Below, in pieces: positions 1-7,697 of a stretch of 64,000 nt of DNA. A program made the translations under genes and the position numbers. The notes beneath the pieces were generated by a model. That model ran no database searches. It saw only the letters and a list, made by a program, of their open reading frames with translations, and was not told where the DNA came from. Each line of letters begins with the position of its first letter. Within the stretch, counting starts at the first letter, position 1. The DNA is from Nitrospira japonica (lineage in GTDB: Bacteria; Nitrospirota; Thermodesulfovibrionia; UBA6902), in assembly GCA_020723105.1 (NCBI GenBank), contig DYJL01000016.1, positions 1 to 64,000 on the forward strand, written 5' to 3'.

Positions 1-85
1 AAAGATTGCTTCGCTTCGCTCGCAATGACAAGCGAGGGACCCGCTCGCAAAGACAGCTAAAATACTTTTTCAGCAACCTGTTAAT
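1..85. repeat. Right end of a MITE-like palindromic element (cut by window edge)
   Basis: These 85 bases match 53413-53497 with only a few differences. At 53.3-53.5 kb the same sequence forms the right half of a short non-coding element with terminal inverted repeats, so this is the right end of a second copy whose left part lies outside the window. It ends in the terminal motif CTTTTTCAGCAACCTG. Confidence 0.8.
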
Positions 86-97
86 GAAATATTTTTT

Positions 98-148
98 AAC
101 CAATTCAACCAATTTATCCCATATCCCTTAATCCCTATCCCTTAACTC
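98..148. repeat. Low-complexity tract (AACCAATT then ATCCCTTAATCCC units)
   Basis: A degenerate tract that starts with AACCAATT-like units and passes into pyrimidine-rich ATCCCTTA/ATCCCTAT units. The same two motif families recur between genes throughout the window. It lies directly upstream of a truncated ATPase gene. Confidence 0.7.
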
Positions 149-164
149 TGCAATGGTCAAGCCT

Positions 165-1088
165 TCAGGACTTTGAGAAATTAAGAGAGTCTTTTCTGGA
201 ATTAAATCCACATCTTTCAGGCAAAGAGACAGTATTTTTATTAGATGAAGTCCAGAATATTGAGGGCTGGGAGAAATTCTGCAGGAGAGCTGTAGCGCGC
301 TAAAATATAAGTGTTTTTGTAAACAGATCTTCGTCTAAGATGATGCCTTCTGAGATACATACGGAACTTAGAGGGAGATCGTGGAGTATAGAGATACTAC
401 CTTTTTCATTTAAAGAATATCTTCTTGCCAGGAACGTTGATATAAAAGATAAAAATATTATGTATGGTGCAGGGAAAACGCTTTTAAAGAATCATTTCTC
501 CGAATATATGAAATGGGGAGGATTCCCCGAAGCAGCGCTCCTCAAGACAGATTTTGAAAAGACAAAACTTATAAAAGAATATATGAGCGCAATGTATTTC
601 AGGGACCTCGTTGAAAGATATAACATAACAAACATCTCCTGGAGAATCTTACAGACAAGATCTTCTCGTTATTTTCCATGAAGTTTTCCCTGACATCATT
701 TTATAAACAGTACAAGGACAAGTTCCCTTTCTCGAAAGACCTGCTTTTCAGATACTATAAATATTTTCTTCAGAGCATGCTTGTCTTTGAGGTGAAAAAA
801 TTTTCGGAATCCACCTATAAAAGAATGAGAAACCCTGCAAAGGTTTATCTCATAGATACAGGGCTGTGCAGGAGAATGACCTCTGACGATGCAGGACGGT
901 CTCGAATGAGTTAAATGAGGCAAACGAAGAGAGAGATCGGCGGTCTGACAGATGCGTGCAAACACCTTGGCACGGATGAAGGCACGATACTTACATACGA
1001 TGAAGAAAGAGACCTGATCCGGAACGGTATCAGTATAAAAATAGTGCCTGTGTGGAAATGGTGTCTTGAGAACAGCTTGCAGGCTTGA
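165..1088 (+). pseudogene. AAA ATPase (DUF4143 type), decayed
   Basis: Broken remains of a P-loop ATPase of the AAA_14/DUF4143 type. From 165 the frame reads a Walker B block (VFLLDEVQNIEGW) up to a stop at about 303. A second frame (340-681) carries the middle region with LPFSFKEYLL and KWGGFPEAAL. A third (678-914) carries the DUF4143 part ending KVYLIDTGLCRR. After an in-frame stop at 912-914 the same frame continues from 915 to 1088 with the family's C-terminal block (GTILTYDEE, VPVWKW). The Walker A region is missing. The 5' break sits at a CAATGGTCAAGCC sequence resembling the dispersed AATAGTCAAG repeat found at other gene breaks here. Certainly non-functional; the family assignment rests on motifs. 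Confidence 0.8.
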
Positions 1089-1100
1089 CAGCTTGCCGGC

Positions 1101-1127
1101 TTCTGTAACCCAGACGGCGGAGCAGTG
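1101..1127 (+). repeat. Dispersed element with core GACGGCGGAGCAGTG, copy 1
   Basis: First of four copies in 1-5.7 kb of a sequence whose core reads TTCTGTA(A/G)C-CGAGACGGCGGAGCAGTG. This copy follows the end of the decayed ATPase and is preceded by AGCTTG/GCCGGC low-complexity sequence. All four copies have the same orientation and each lies just 3' of a TA or ATPase gene. Confidence 0.7.
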
Positions 1128-1256
1128 ACGGGCAACTGTTACTCTGATTTAATGAAATTCAAAATTTCCGACTAAAAATCTCTTTTACGGAAAAGGAAAA
1201 TATTAACTGTATCTTTCGGTGCGATTTTGATATTATATTTTCAAGGATAATTGCTT

Positions 1257-1490
1257 ATGTCTACGGCAACAAAACATAATTATATTGAAAAAGATCCGTT
1301 AAAATATGAAGGGAAAGCTGTTATAACAGGCACTCGAATTCCTGTTGCCTCGATTGTTAATCATTATCGTTCCGGCATGAGCATGGAAGAAATTCTTGAG
1401 GGCTACCCCCTCATCTCTCCCGCTAAGCTTTTTGATGCCCTTAGCTATTACTTCGACAATAAGGAAGAAATCGATAACGAGCTTACATAA
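1257..1490 (+). CDS. DUF433 family protein (putative antitoxin)
   Basis: A 77-residue protein with the DUF433 signature: KYEGKAVITGTRIPVASIVNHYRSGMSMEEILEGYP. These are small winged-helix DNA-binding proteins normally encoded just upstream of a DUF5615 PIN-like toxin and thought to act as its antitoxin and autorepressor. I prefer ATG 1257 over TTG 1251 because AAGGA lies at 1243-1247. The next gene begins right after the stop and its first 14 residues are the expected DUF5615 start, but the rest of that toxin has been replaced. The antitoxin is therefore probably an orphan. Family call firm; role inferred from family context. Confidence 0.85.
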   Translation: MSTATKHNYIEKDPLKYEGKAVITGTRIPVASIVNHYRSGMSMEEILEGYPLISPAKLFDALSYYFDNKEEIDNELT

Positions 1491-1997
1491 ATGATAAAGC
1501 TCTATCTCGATGAGGATATTCATAAAAATATTGCTACTGTGCACAATTGCAAGCCAGACCCCAAAATTTCTATGTCAATTCAGGAATTAATCGCACAAGA
1601 ACTGCAACACTACGACTTTATTGTATTTGCGTTTCTTTTCGGTTCTTACGCAGAAGGTCGCGCAACCGACATAAGTGACATAGATGTGGGAATATATACA
1701 GATAAGGTTTTAAGCCTGACAGATATCGGATTGATAACCGCACATCTTGAAAAGACAGCCCGAAAGAAAACAGACTTGCTGATCCTGAACGACCTGCATA
1801 AAAAAAAGCCCGTCATGTCTTTTGAAGTAATTGCAAAGGGCAAATTGATCTTTTGCAAAGACCATGAGAAACTGACCAAGTTCAAAAAAAATGTATTTCT
1901 GTACTTTGCTGATACAAAGCCATTGCGGGACATGATGGACACGGCATTCAGGAACAGGTTGAAGAGCGGGCATTTTGGAGAAAGAAATTATGCTTGA
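1491..1997 (+). CDS. Chimera: DUF5615 toxin N-terminus joined to MNT nucleotidyltransferase
   Basis: Residues 1-14 (MIKLYLDEDIHKNI) look like the start of a DUF5615 PIN-like toxin, the usual partner of the preceding DUF433 gene. After a short linker encoded by AAGCCAGACCCCAAAATTT, a dispersed repeat also seen at 2448 and 8723, the protein becomes a minimal nucleotidyltransferase: GSYAEG at 51-56 and DID at 63-65, the catalytic pattern of MntA antitoxins. The native MNT start is probably ATG 1572. Its 3' end overlaps the HepT gene, as usual for mntA-hepT. MntA proteins block HepT by modifying it with AMP. The fusion looks like a deletion between repeats; whether the longer form is made is unknown. 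Confidence 0.75.
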   Translation: MIKLYLDEDIHKNIATVHNCKPDPKISMSIQELIAQELQHYDFIVFAFLFGSYAEGRATDISDIDVGIYTDKVLSLTDIGLITAHLEKTARKKTDLLILNDLHKKKPVMSFEVIAKGKLIFCKDHEKLTKFKKNVFLYFADTKPLRDMMDTAFRNRLKSGHFGERNYA

Positions 1998-2385
1998 ACG
2001 GCTGAAACTGCTTGAAGAAAACATAAATGAACTGATGGCGTTCAGAAAAAAGTATACGTTAAAAGATGTGCAGGAAGATAAAGCCAGGGAATGGGCTTTG
2101 CGCTACGGATTGCTTGAAACAATTCAGGCAGTCATTGATATCTCATGCCATCTTGTGAGTAAGTATAATCTCGGCAACCCTGCTTCCTATTCAGAGTGCA
2201 TCGAACTTCTGGGCAAGTTCAACTACATTGATAATGAGCTGATAATAAAGTTAACGGGGATGGTCGGTTTAAGGAATCTGCTGATTCATGAATATATGAT
2301 AATCGAAGTGAATAAGTTGTATGATCTGTTAAACGACGTCGGGGACTTTAATAAATTTGCGCAGAAAATCAGTGAGATGGTTTGA
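1990..2385 (+). CDS. HepT-like HEPN ribonuclease toxin (DUF86)
   Basis: A 131-residue helical protein with the HEPN active-site pattern R-x4-H-x-Y in RNLLIHEY near residues 98-105. HepT toxins cleave RNA and are neutralised by the adjacent MntA-type nucleotidyltransferase; the 8-base overlap with the upstream gene fits a translationally coupled pair. ATG 1990 is chosen because GGAG lies at 1977-1980; an in-frame TTG at 1975 is possible but less likely. Intact by length for the family. Confidence 0.85.
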   Translation: MLERLKLLEENINELMAFRKKYTLKDVQEDKAREWALRYGLLETIQAVIDISCHLVSKYNLGNPASYSECIELLGKFNYIDNELIIKLTGMVGLRNLLIHEYMIIEVNKLYDLLNDVGDFNKFAQKISEMV

Positions 2386-2560
2386 AAGATTAACTGACAG
2401 TAGAAGACACCATTTGACCAGCTTGCCAGCTTGAATATCAATAGTCAAGCCATACCCCAAAATTTACATATATTGAATTTTGACTTTCTAATGATCTATT
2501 CATTAAAATTATTCCATAAAGCTGGATTCAACCTTCCGAATTATTTAAGGAAGAAATAAT
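2386..2560. repeat. Intergenic stretch with AGCTTG and AATAGTCAAGCC repeats
   Basis: No gene seen. It holds an AGCTTGCCAGCTTG unit (about 2418-2431) followed by AATAGTCAAGCCATACCCCA and AAAATTT (about 2440-2465). The latter repeat is also present at the chimera junction at 1551 and at 8723-8742. Confidence 0.6.
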
Positions 2561-2923
2561 ATGGCAGAACTGGCTCAGCAAAAAGACACCTCAGGTTTAA
2601 TACAGACAATAATAGAAAGAATAAAGGCTTTGAATCCTTATAAAATAATTCTTTTTGGCAGCTATGCATGGGGGGTACCGGATGAGAACAGCGATTTAGA
2701 CCTGATTGTGGTAATAAATGACGATTTAATGCCAACCAGTTACAATGAAAAACTGCAAATTTATTTAAAGGTATCTTATGTGCTTACAGATATTCTGAGA
2801 AATGTTCCTATTGATTTGATTGTGCATACGAAATCCATGCATAAACGGTTTATAGAGCTTGACAGCATGTTCTACCGGGAAATAGCTCAAAAAGGGATTG
2901 TATTATATGAACGAGCTAACTAA
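2561..2923 (+). CDS. MNT-type nucleotidyltransferase (antitoxin-like)
   Basis: A 120-residue nucleotidyltransferase with GSYAWG at 33-38 and the metal-binding pair D45/D47 in NSDLDL. It belongs to the small NTase proteins paired with HEPN partners. The downstream HEPN gene overlaps its 3' end, so the two form an operon. It appears intact, while its partner is frameshifted. Confidence 0.85.
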   Translation: MAELAQQKDTSGLIQTIIERIKALNPYKIILFGSYAWGVPDENSDLDLIVVINDDLMPTSYNEKLQIYLKVSYVLTDILRNVPIDLIVHTKSMHKRFIELDSMFYREIAQKGIVLYERAN

Positions 2924-3303
2924 GGAATGGCTCGCAAGGGCAAATGACGATCTTGAGACAATAAGAGAAATTATAGACAATTCAGAATTAACCAATATTG
3001 CAGCCTTTCATGCACAGCAGGCCATAGAAAAATCTCTGAAAGCAGTTATTGAAGAATTCAAAATAGGCTTTGTTAAAATCCATAACCTTGAAAAATTATT
3101 TGCCCTCATAAACAACTATATACAGATAGCAATTAATCTGGAGATGGTAAAAACTTGATGCACTCTACATAGACTCCCGCTATCCCAGTGAATTTGGTAT
3201 CCTGCCTTATGGAAAACCAACAGTTGAAGATGCTGCTGAGTTTTACGAATTTGCAAAAAAAGTTGTCTCTGAAATAAACAGTTCTTTAATGAAACAGCAA
3301 TAA
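2907..3303 (+). pseudogene. HEPN-domain protein, frameshifted
   Basis: A HEPN-domain protein of the kind paired with MNT nucleotidyltransferases: AFHAQQAIEKSLKAVIEE around residues 30-47, then HNLEKLFALI. The frame stops at 3158, but the next frame continues the family's C-terminus (LDALYIDSRYPSEFG, LPYGKPTVEDA) to a stop at 3303. One surplus base in the run of five A at 3149-3153 explains the break, so this is either a recent frameshift or a sequencing error in a homopolymer. ATG 2907 has AAAGGGA upstream. Confidence 0.8.
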
Positions 3304-3365
3304 CCATCTGGAGGACACCTGTACTTTCAACCCTTGACTTAGCTGACAGATGAACGCTGACTGCT

Positions 3366-3392
3366 TTCTGTAGCTGAGACGGCGGAGCAGTG
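3366..3392 (+). repeat. Dispersed element with core GACGGCGGAGCAGTG, copy 2
   Basis: Second copy of the element described at 1101, here just after the HEPN gene. It is followed by TAGCTTGACGGCTTG, the same AGCTTG-type sequence that accompanies copies 1 and 4. Confidence 0.7.
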
Positions 3393-3490
3393 AAGGGAAA
3401 GGTGTTTGATAGCTTGACGGCTTGTCTGTTTAATTCTGGATGAGTTAAAAAAACTAATGCGAGAGACATTTATTAATGTTCTGCCCAAAG

Positions 3491-3635
3491 AAAAGATTTA
3501 ATAGAAGATGCTGTAATAGAAGCAATAGAGGACATTGGATTGGGCGTGGCAATGCAAGAGGGCCGGACAGGTGAATATATAGAAAACAAAGAATTTTTAA
3601 AAAAGTTAGACAGAAAGATCAAAGCTGCTAAATGA
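3491..3635 (+). pseudogene. Antitoxin remnant upstream of RelE-like gene
   Basis: The frame ending at 3635 reads DLIEDAVIEAIEDIGLG then VAMQEGRTGEYIENKEFLKK to the stop, with no convincing start; a stop lies just upstream of the readable part. It overlaps the ATG of the next gene, the usual layout of relB/relE-type pairs. It is probably the C-terminal two-thirds of the antitoxin; the exact family is not recognisable from this piece. Confidence 0.55.
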
Positions 3636-3995
3636 AATTCCGAGTTGAAAAATCATTCAGCAGGGATATTAATGACGTTAAGGATAAAAAAGTTCTACAG
3701 AAATTGAAAGAATATATTTTCAAAATAGAAAATGCTGATGATATACGAGCAATTTCCAAGATAAAGAAAATAGAAGGCTTTGATGTTTTTTACCGCATAA
3801 GAATTGGTGATTATGCGACTGGGCGTAGAACTTTCTCCCAATAATGAAATAATTCTTACAAGATTTTTACATAGAAAAGACATCTATCGATATTTTCCAA
3901 AAAATAATTTTTTTGCAGGGAGACAGTCCCTGCCTATCCCATATCCCTTAATCCTTACCCCCTACTACCTATCCCCCTGTTCTCTGTCTTATTGA
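3632..3995 (+). pseudogene. RelE/ParE-like toxin, frameshifted
   Basis: MKFRVEKSFSRDINDVKDKK followed by IKKIEGFDVFYRIRIGDY is a RelE/ParE-superfamily toxin. At 3815 one extra base breaks the frame; the shifted frame continues RLGVELSPNNEIILTRFLHR and KDIYRYFPK, the expected C-terminus. That frame then runs on into the low-complexity tract at 3931-3979, encoding a spurious LPIPYPLILTPYYLS tail. Inactive as it stands. Confidence 0.75.
3931..3979. repeat. Low-complexity tract (TATCCCATATCCCTTAATCC type)
   Basis: Pyrimidine-rich tract of CCTATCCC, CATATCCC, TTAATCC and TTACCCCC units. It overlaps the 3' end of the RelE-like frame. A second, shorter block of the same type follows at 4071-4110. 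Confidence 0.75.
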
Positions 3996-4070
3996 CCTAT
4001 CTCCCTGCAAGTAATACAATATCCCCTGTAGAATTTCAGGGACGGGTTTGCGGCGAGTTATGTTTTTCAT

Positions 4071-4253
4071 AGCCCCTCTCCCTTATCCCATAATCCCTAC
4101 CTCATATCTCTGCTTTTTGTAGCTGAGGCGGCGGAGCAGTGCCGGGAAAAGTCTGCGGGCTTAATAAGCAAAACAATTATTGACTTTTATGAGTATATAC
4201 CTTTAATATTATCTCATTAATTTAAGATAATTATATAAATCAAATTAAATTAA
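4071..4253. repeat. Tract plus dispersed element copy 3
   Basis: No gene seen. A CCCTTATCCCATAATCCCTA-type tract lies at 4071-4110. The third copy of the GGCGGAGCAGTG element lies at 4114-4141. The rest is AT-rich sequence that may carry the promoter of the ATPase gene at 4254. Confidence 0.6.
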
Positions 4254-5552
4254 ATGGATAAGGAACTTTTATTCCCAAGAAAAACAGTCCAAAAGATTAC
4301 AGGATATCTTGATACTCCTGAGATCATCCTTCTTATCGGCGCACGGCAGGTAGGAAAGACCAGTATTCTTTATCTGCTGATGGATGAACTCAGAAGAAAA
4401 AAGGTTTTGGATAGTCATATTCATTATTTTGATCTGGAAGACTTAGATACACTTCAAACCTTTAACCGGGGGGCAAAAGAATTCATTGCATATCTTAGCG
4501 CCCGTGGATCAGATACAAAAAGTAAAAATTATATATTTGTTGATGAGATCCAGTATATGGATAATCCTACGAACTTTCTCAAGATAATCGCAGACCATTA
4601 CCATAACTTCAAACTCATTGTTTCAGGCTCCTCAACTCTTGAAATAAAACGGAAATTCAAAGACTCCCTTGCCGGAAGAAAGATCGTTTTTGAAGTATAC
4701 CCACTGGATTTTTATGAATATCTTATTTTTAAAAAAGAGGATGCATTGTGCAGGGCCCTTTTAAAAAGCGACGTAAGACATATGGATCTTAAGACAGATA
4801 TAAAAAATATTCCTGCAAGATTGTTATCAAAGGAATTTGCAGGGCATTTCAATGAATACCTGATATTTGGCGGTTATCCGCGAGTCGCACTTGAGCCCGT
4901 TCATGATAAAAAGTTGTCTTATCTGATTGAGATATACAACTCCTATGTGAAAAAGGACATCAAAGACCTCATGAGGATAGATAATATCACAGCATTTAAT
5001 AATCTCTTGAAAGCCCTTGCCCTTCAGGTCGGCAGCCTTGTAAATATTACCGAGCTTTGCAATACCGTAAAGATCGCGCGTGAGACAATTGAAAGATATC
5101 TGTTTATCCTTGAAAATACATTTATCATAAAAACTGTATCACCTTTTTCCAATAATCCAAGAAAAGAGATAAGCAGGATGTCAAAGATATACTTTACCGA
5201 TACGGGCTTGAGAAATATAATTATCAAGAACATGGACGCGCCTCACGAGAGGGTTGATGCAGGAGCGTTGATTGAAAACTGTGTTCTGAGCCAATTTCTT
5301 AAAAACCTTTTGCCGTTACAAGAGATACATTTCTGGAGAACACTTGCAAAAAATGAAGTCGATTTTGTGCTTATGGAAGGGAATTTCTCAACTCCTGTGG
5401 AGGTTAAATATACTTCCTTTAAATTACCAAAAGTGCCCCTGGGAATAAGGTATTTTCAGAGAGATTATAAAACGGACAAAAGCTTTGTACTGACAAAAGA
5501 CTATTTCGGCAAGGCGGATAACAGCATATTTTTGCCTTGTTGGTTAGGGTAA
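4254..5552 (+). CDS. AAA ATPase with DUF4143 and nuclease-like C-terminus
   Basis: A 432-residue P-loop ATPase: Walker A GARQVGKTS at 29-37, Walker B YIFVDEIQ at 93-100, sensor-like IVSGSSTLEI, then a winged-helix/DUF4143 region (GGYPRVALE, YFTDTGLRN). The C-terminal block around 360-390 has EVDFVL and PVEVKY, resembling a PD-(D/E)xK nuclease core (D, then E-x-K). Such proteins are widespread accessory ATPases with no settled function. It appears intact, and four relatives (one dead) lie elsewhere in the window, each bordered by low-complexity tracts. Confidence 0.85.
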   Translation: MDKELLFPRKTVQKITGYLDTPEIILLIGARQVGKTSILYLLMDELRRKKVLDSHIHYFDLEDLDTLQTFNRGAKEFIAYLSARGSDTKSKNYIFVDEIQYMDNPTNFLKIIADHYHNFKLIVSGSSTLEIKRKFKDSLAGRKIVFEVYPLDFYEYLIFKKEDALCRALLKSDVRHMDLKTDIKNIPARLLSKEFAGHFNEYLIFGGYPRVALEPVHDKKLSYLIEIYNSYVKKDIKDLMRIDNITAFNNLLKALALQVGSLVNITELCNTVKIARETIERYLFILENTFIIKTVSPFSNNPRKEISRMSKIYFTDTGLRNIIIKNMDAPHERVDAGALIENCVLSQFLKNLLPLQEIHFWRTLAKNEVDFVLMEGNFSTPVEVKYTSFKLPKVPLGIRYFQRDYKTDKSFVLTKDYFGKADNSIFLPCWLG

Positions 5553-5587
5553 CTTATTGCTTTTGGTTTTGGCTGAAAGCTGACCGC

Positions 5588-5615
5588 TTTCTGTAACCGA
5601 GACGGCGGAGCAGTG
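5588..5615 (+). repeat. Dispersed element with core GACGGCGGAGCAGTG, copy 4
   Basis: Fourth copy, 36 bases after the ATPase stop. It is followed by AGCTTGCAAGCCAGCCAGC-type low-complexity sequence to about 5665, as in copies 1 and 2. Confidence 0.7.
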
Positions 5616-5684
5616 CCAAATGAAGCTTGCAAGCCAGCCAGCTTACCGGCTGACCAGCCAACTTGATATATTAGATGTGAGTCC

Positions 5685-5811
5685 GTCATTCCCGTGAAAA
5701 CGGGAATCCAGTTTTTCACAAACCATCACCTATTACTTATGACCCTTGTTTTTACTTAACCCTTAATCCTTATCCCATAATCCGTAATGTCAATAGTCAA
5801 GTCTGACCCCG
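5685..5811. repeat. Composite dispersed repeat, copy 1
   Basis: Four parts in order: GTCATTCCCG...CGGGAATCCAG palindrome, an ACAAACCATCACCTAT stretch, a TTAATCCTTATCCCATAATCC tract, then AATGTCAATAGTCAAGTCTG and ACCCC. The same order recurs at 7456-7587 with a variable middle, and a more degenerate copy covers about 5930-6030. The rest of 5812-6131 holds no gene that I can see. Confidence 0.75.
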
Positions 5812-6131
5812 CAGCCACAAACTGTAAGATTTGACAGATTGAATCTTAAATTTACGATTTTGAATCCTAACTTATTGTTTACTCCTGATTTATTGACTCA
5901 TGTATAAATAATGTCTGCTATTCTTCATTCGCAGGTCTTAATCGGGAATACAGTTTCTTTTTTCATAACCTATGACCTATGACCTATTACCTTTTTTACA
6001 TAACCCTTTGTTTCTATAACCCATATCCCAATATTGTAATGCGATATGCTCAATGACTTTCAATTAATCTTGAAAGAGCGAGAAAATAAGACTTTTATGC
6101 TATATTATAGGTAATATTTGAGGTTAATAGT

Positions 6132-6362
6132 ATGATCCCATTTGAAAGAATTGAGCTTGATCCAAAAGTATGCAACGGGAAGCCTGTAATAAAAGGGACG
6201 AGAATTCCTGTTACTGTGATACTTGAGCACATAGCTGAGGGGGAGTCATGGGAGAAAATACTTGCGAATTATCCGGAGATAACAAGGGAAGACATTCATG
6301 CAGCCCTGCTGTACGCAAGCGCAGCATTAGACCACACAGAGCTTAAAGCCATAAATGCCTGA
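6132..6362 (+). CDS. DUF433 family protein (putative antitoxin)
   Basis: A 76-residue DUF433 protein: CNGKPVIKGTRIPVTVILEH and WEKILANYPEITREDIHAAL. As in the first copy at 1257, it precedes a DUF5615-type PIN-like toxin, with an 8-base overlap. The pair is probably an antitoxin/toxin operon, but the toxin is cut short here. Confidence 0.87.
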   Translation: MIPFERIELDPKVCNGKPVIKGTRIPVTVILEHIAEGESWEKILANYPEITREDIHAALLYASAALDHTELKAINA

Positions 6363-6506
6363 ACGTTACAAACTTTATCTGGATCAGATGTTTGGCATGG
6401 AAATAGCTCAAGCATTACGAGACGAGGGGCATGATATTTTACGCGCATCAGAGATCGGTCAAGCACGGGCGGATGACCGGCAAATTCTACAAAAGGCAAT
6501 TTCAGA

Positions 6507-6605
6507 AGCAGTAAACGTAATGGAACTTTATATGCGGGGATTACTTCAGATATTGTTAAAAGGGTTTACGAACATAAGAATGGAAATGTCAATAGTCAAG
6601 TCTGA
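6507..6605 (+). pseudogene. GIY-YIG endonuclease remnant
   Basis: In the frame starting at 6507 the DNA reads SSKRNGTLYAGITSDIVKRV followed by YEHKNG, the beginning of a GIY-YIG domain protein (family pattern: KRNGTLYIGVTSNL...R..EHK). After about 31 residues it ends in the AATGTCAATAGTCAAGTCTG repeat, whose TGA closes the frame. It lacks a start and the rest of the domain; this is a fragment wedged into a toxin gene. Confidence 0.7.
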
Positions 6606-6617
6606 CCCCGAACGATT
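6585..6617. repeat. AATGTCAATAGTCAAGTCTGACCCC dispersed repeat
   Basis: A copy of the repeat that also ends the composite elements at 5811 and 7587. All three copies share AATGTCAATAGTCAAGTCTG, and two continue ACCCCGAACGAT. Here it marks the end of the GIY-YIG fragment. Confidence 0.75.
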
Positions 6618-6729
6618 CAGCGATTTGGATTTGTTATAATTTTGTATAAGCTGGACTTCAGCAAGTTGAGGTTGCAGATTGAGCAAGCTACGGCTTGTTG
6701 ACGCTAAAATAGTTGAAAGGAGATTAGTG

Positions 6730-7035
6730 ATGGTCAATCAGAAAATCATTTCAAATATTTTGAAGCCTCTCGTAATATCAGGAGTTTATAAGGATGAAAC
6801 GGTAGCTTTGAAAGATATTGTTGCAGATTATATGCAACGGAGAATAGAAACATACGTATCTGTCATAAAAAAAATGGAGTCTAAATACGGCAAAGATTTT
6901 GTTGCTGTAAGTAAAAAGATCAGGAAAAAGGCAACAATAGAAGTTGAAGACGACTGGATGGAATGGAAGGCTGCAATAGTAATGAGTCAGTCATGGGATC
7001 AAGCATTAAAGAAACTCCTCAATAATGCTGCATAA
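6730..7035 (+). CDS. Hypothetical small protein, probable antitoxin of the DUF6516 pair
   Basis: A 101-residue soluble protein rich in Lys and Glu, with no motif I can name with confidence. ATG 6730 has GGAG nine bases upstream and is preferred over the longer in-frame TTG at 6679. It overlaps the next gene, a DUF6516/TumE-like protein, by 11 bases, so the two are co-transcribed. By analogy with such pairs it should be the antitoxin; the sequence does not prove it. Confidence 0.65.
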   Translation: MVNQKIISNILKPLVISGVYKDETVALKDIVADYMQRRIETYVSVIKKMESKYGKDFVAVSKKIRKKATIEVEDDWMEWKAAIVMSQSWDQALKKLLNNAA

Positions 7036-7402
7036 ATTTGATATATATAAAATAATTGCAGCCCTCAGGAAAATTTCTATAGTATCAAATGTTGAGATAT
7101 TACTTATTGATGAAATCGAACATCGTGGATTCTATAAATTACGGTGTACGCTTATTCCTTCCAAATTCAAACTTGACATAAAATATATCAGCACAGAAAA
7201 AGATATCTTGTATTCATACCAGCTATATACAGACAAAGCGGTTGCGAGATGGGATAACGAACCTCATTATCCCGGTTTTAATAACTATCCACATCATTTT
7301 CATTATAAAGAAAATATTGAAGCATCCGTACTTTCCGGGAATCCGATACATGATGTTAATAAAATATGTTCATTCGTTAAAGGGATAATAGGGAACATTT
7401 GA
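7025..7402 (+). CDS. DUF6516 / TumE-like toxin
   Basis: A 125-residue protein with the family's features: LRCTLIPSKFKLDIKYI, YSYQLYTDKAVARWDNEPHY and FNNYPHHFHY. The YSYQ, RWDN and PHH.H elements are typical of DUF6516 proteins, annotated as toxins of TumE-type TA systems. It is paired with the overlapping small upstream gene. No frameshift seen. Confidence 0.75.
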   Translation: MLHKFDIYKIIAALRKISIVSNVEILLIDEIEHRGFYKLRCTLIPSKFKLDIKYISTEKDILYSYQLYTDKAVARWDNEPHYPGFNNYPHHFHYKENIEASVLSGNPIHDVNKICSFVKGIIGNI

Positions 7403-7455
7403 AACTTGTAAGCGGGGCAGCTACCAAGGTTGTCATAAGTAAAGCCACATAGTTT

Positions 7456-7590
7456 GTCATTCCCGCAGGTCTTAAGCGGGAACCCAGTTTTTTTACAAAC
7501 CATCATCTATGACCTGTAACCTTTTTTCCCATAACCCTTAATCCTTATCCCATAATCCGTAATGTCAATAGTCAAGTCTGACCCCGAACG
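7456..7590. repeat. Composite dispersed repeat, copy 2
   Basis: Same order as 5685-5811: GTCATTCCCGC...GCGGGAACCCAG palindrome, ACAAACCATCATCTATG, a TTAATCCTTATCCCATAATCC tract, and AATGTCAATAGTCAAGTCTG. The ends match copy 1 closely while the middle differs. No gene is seen in 7403-7697. Confidence 0.75.
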
Positions 7591-7697
7591 ATGGGGAAAT
7601 TAAAATCATCAATCCCTTTCAGTGCTATAATTCAATAGAAGCATTAAACTCAATTGTGTTATATTACCGATATATTCAATAAATAGAGGAGGTAAAT

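Larger units (their letters stand above)
6355..6639 (+). pseudogene. DUF5615 PIN-like toxin, truncated and replaced at its 3' half
   Basis: The first 51 residues (KLYLDQMFGMEIAQALRDEG, HDILRASEIG, ADDRQILQKAISE) are the N-terminal half of a DUF5615 toxin. The C-terminal half, where the family keeps further acidic residues, is absent. From about 6507 the DNA is a fragment of a different gene in another frame (GIY-YIG remnant), so the remaining 43 residues of this frame are spurious. Probably inactive, leaving the upstream antitoxin orphaned. Confidence 0.75.

Noticed and set aside
98-148. CRISPR array
   Set aside because: The repeating units here and in the other tracts are short, degenerate and without spacers of constant length; there are no cas genes in the window.
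4254-5552. Transposase or integrase
   Set aside because: Repeated accessory occurrence suggested mobility, but the motifs are Walker A/B plus DUF4143; no recombinase residues are present.
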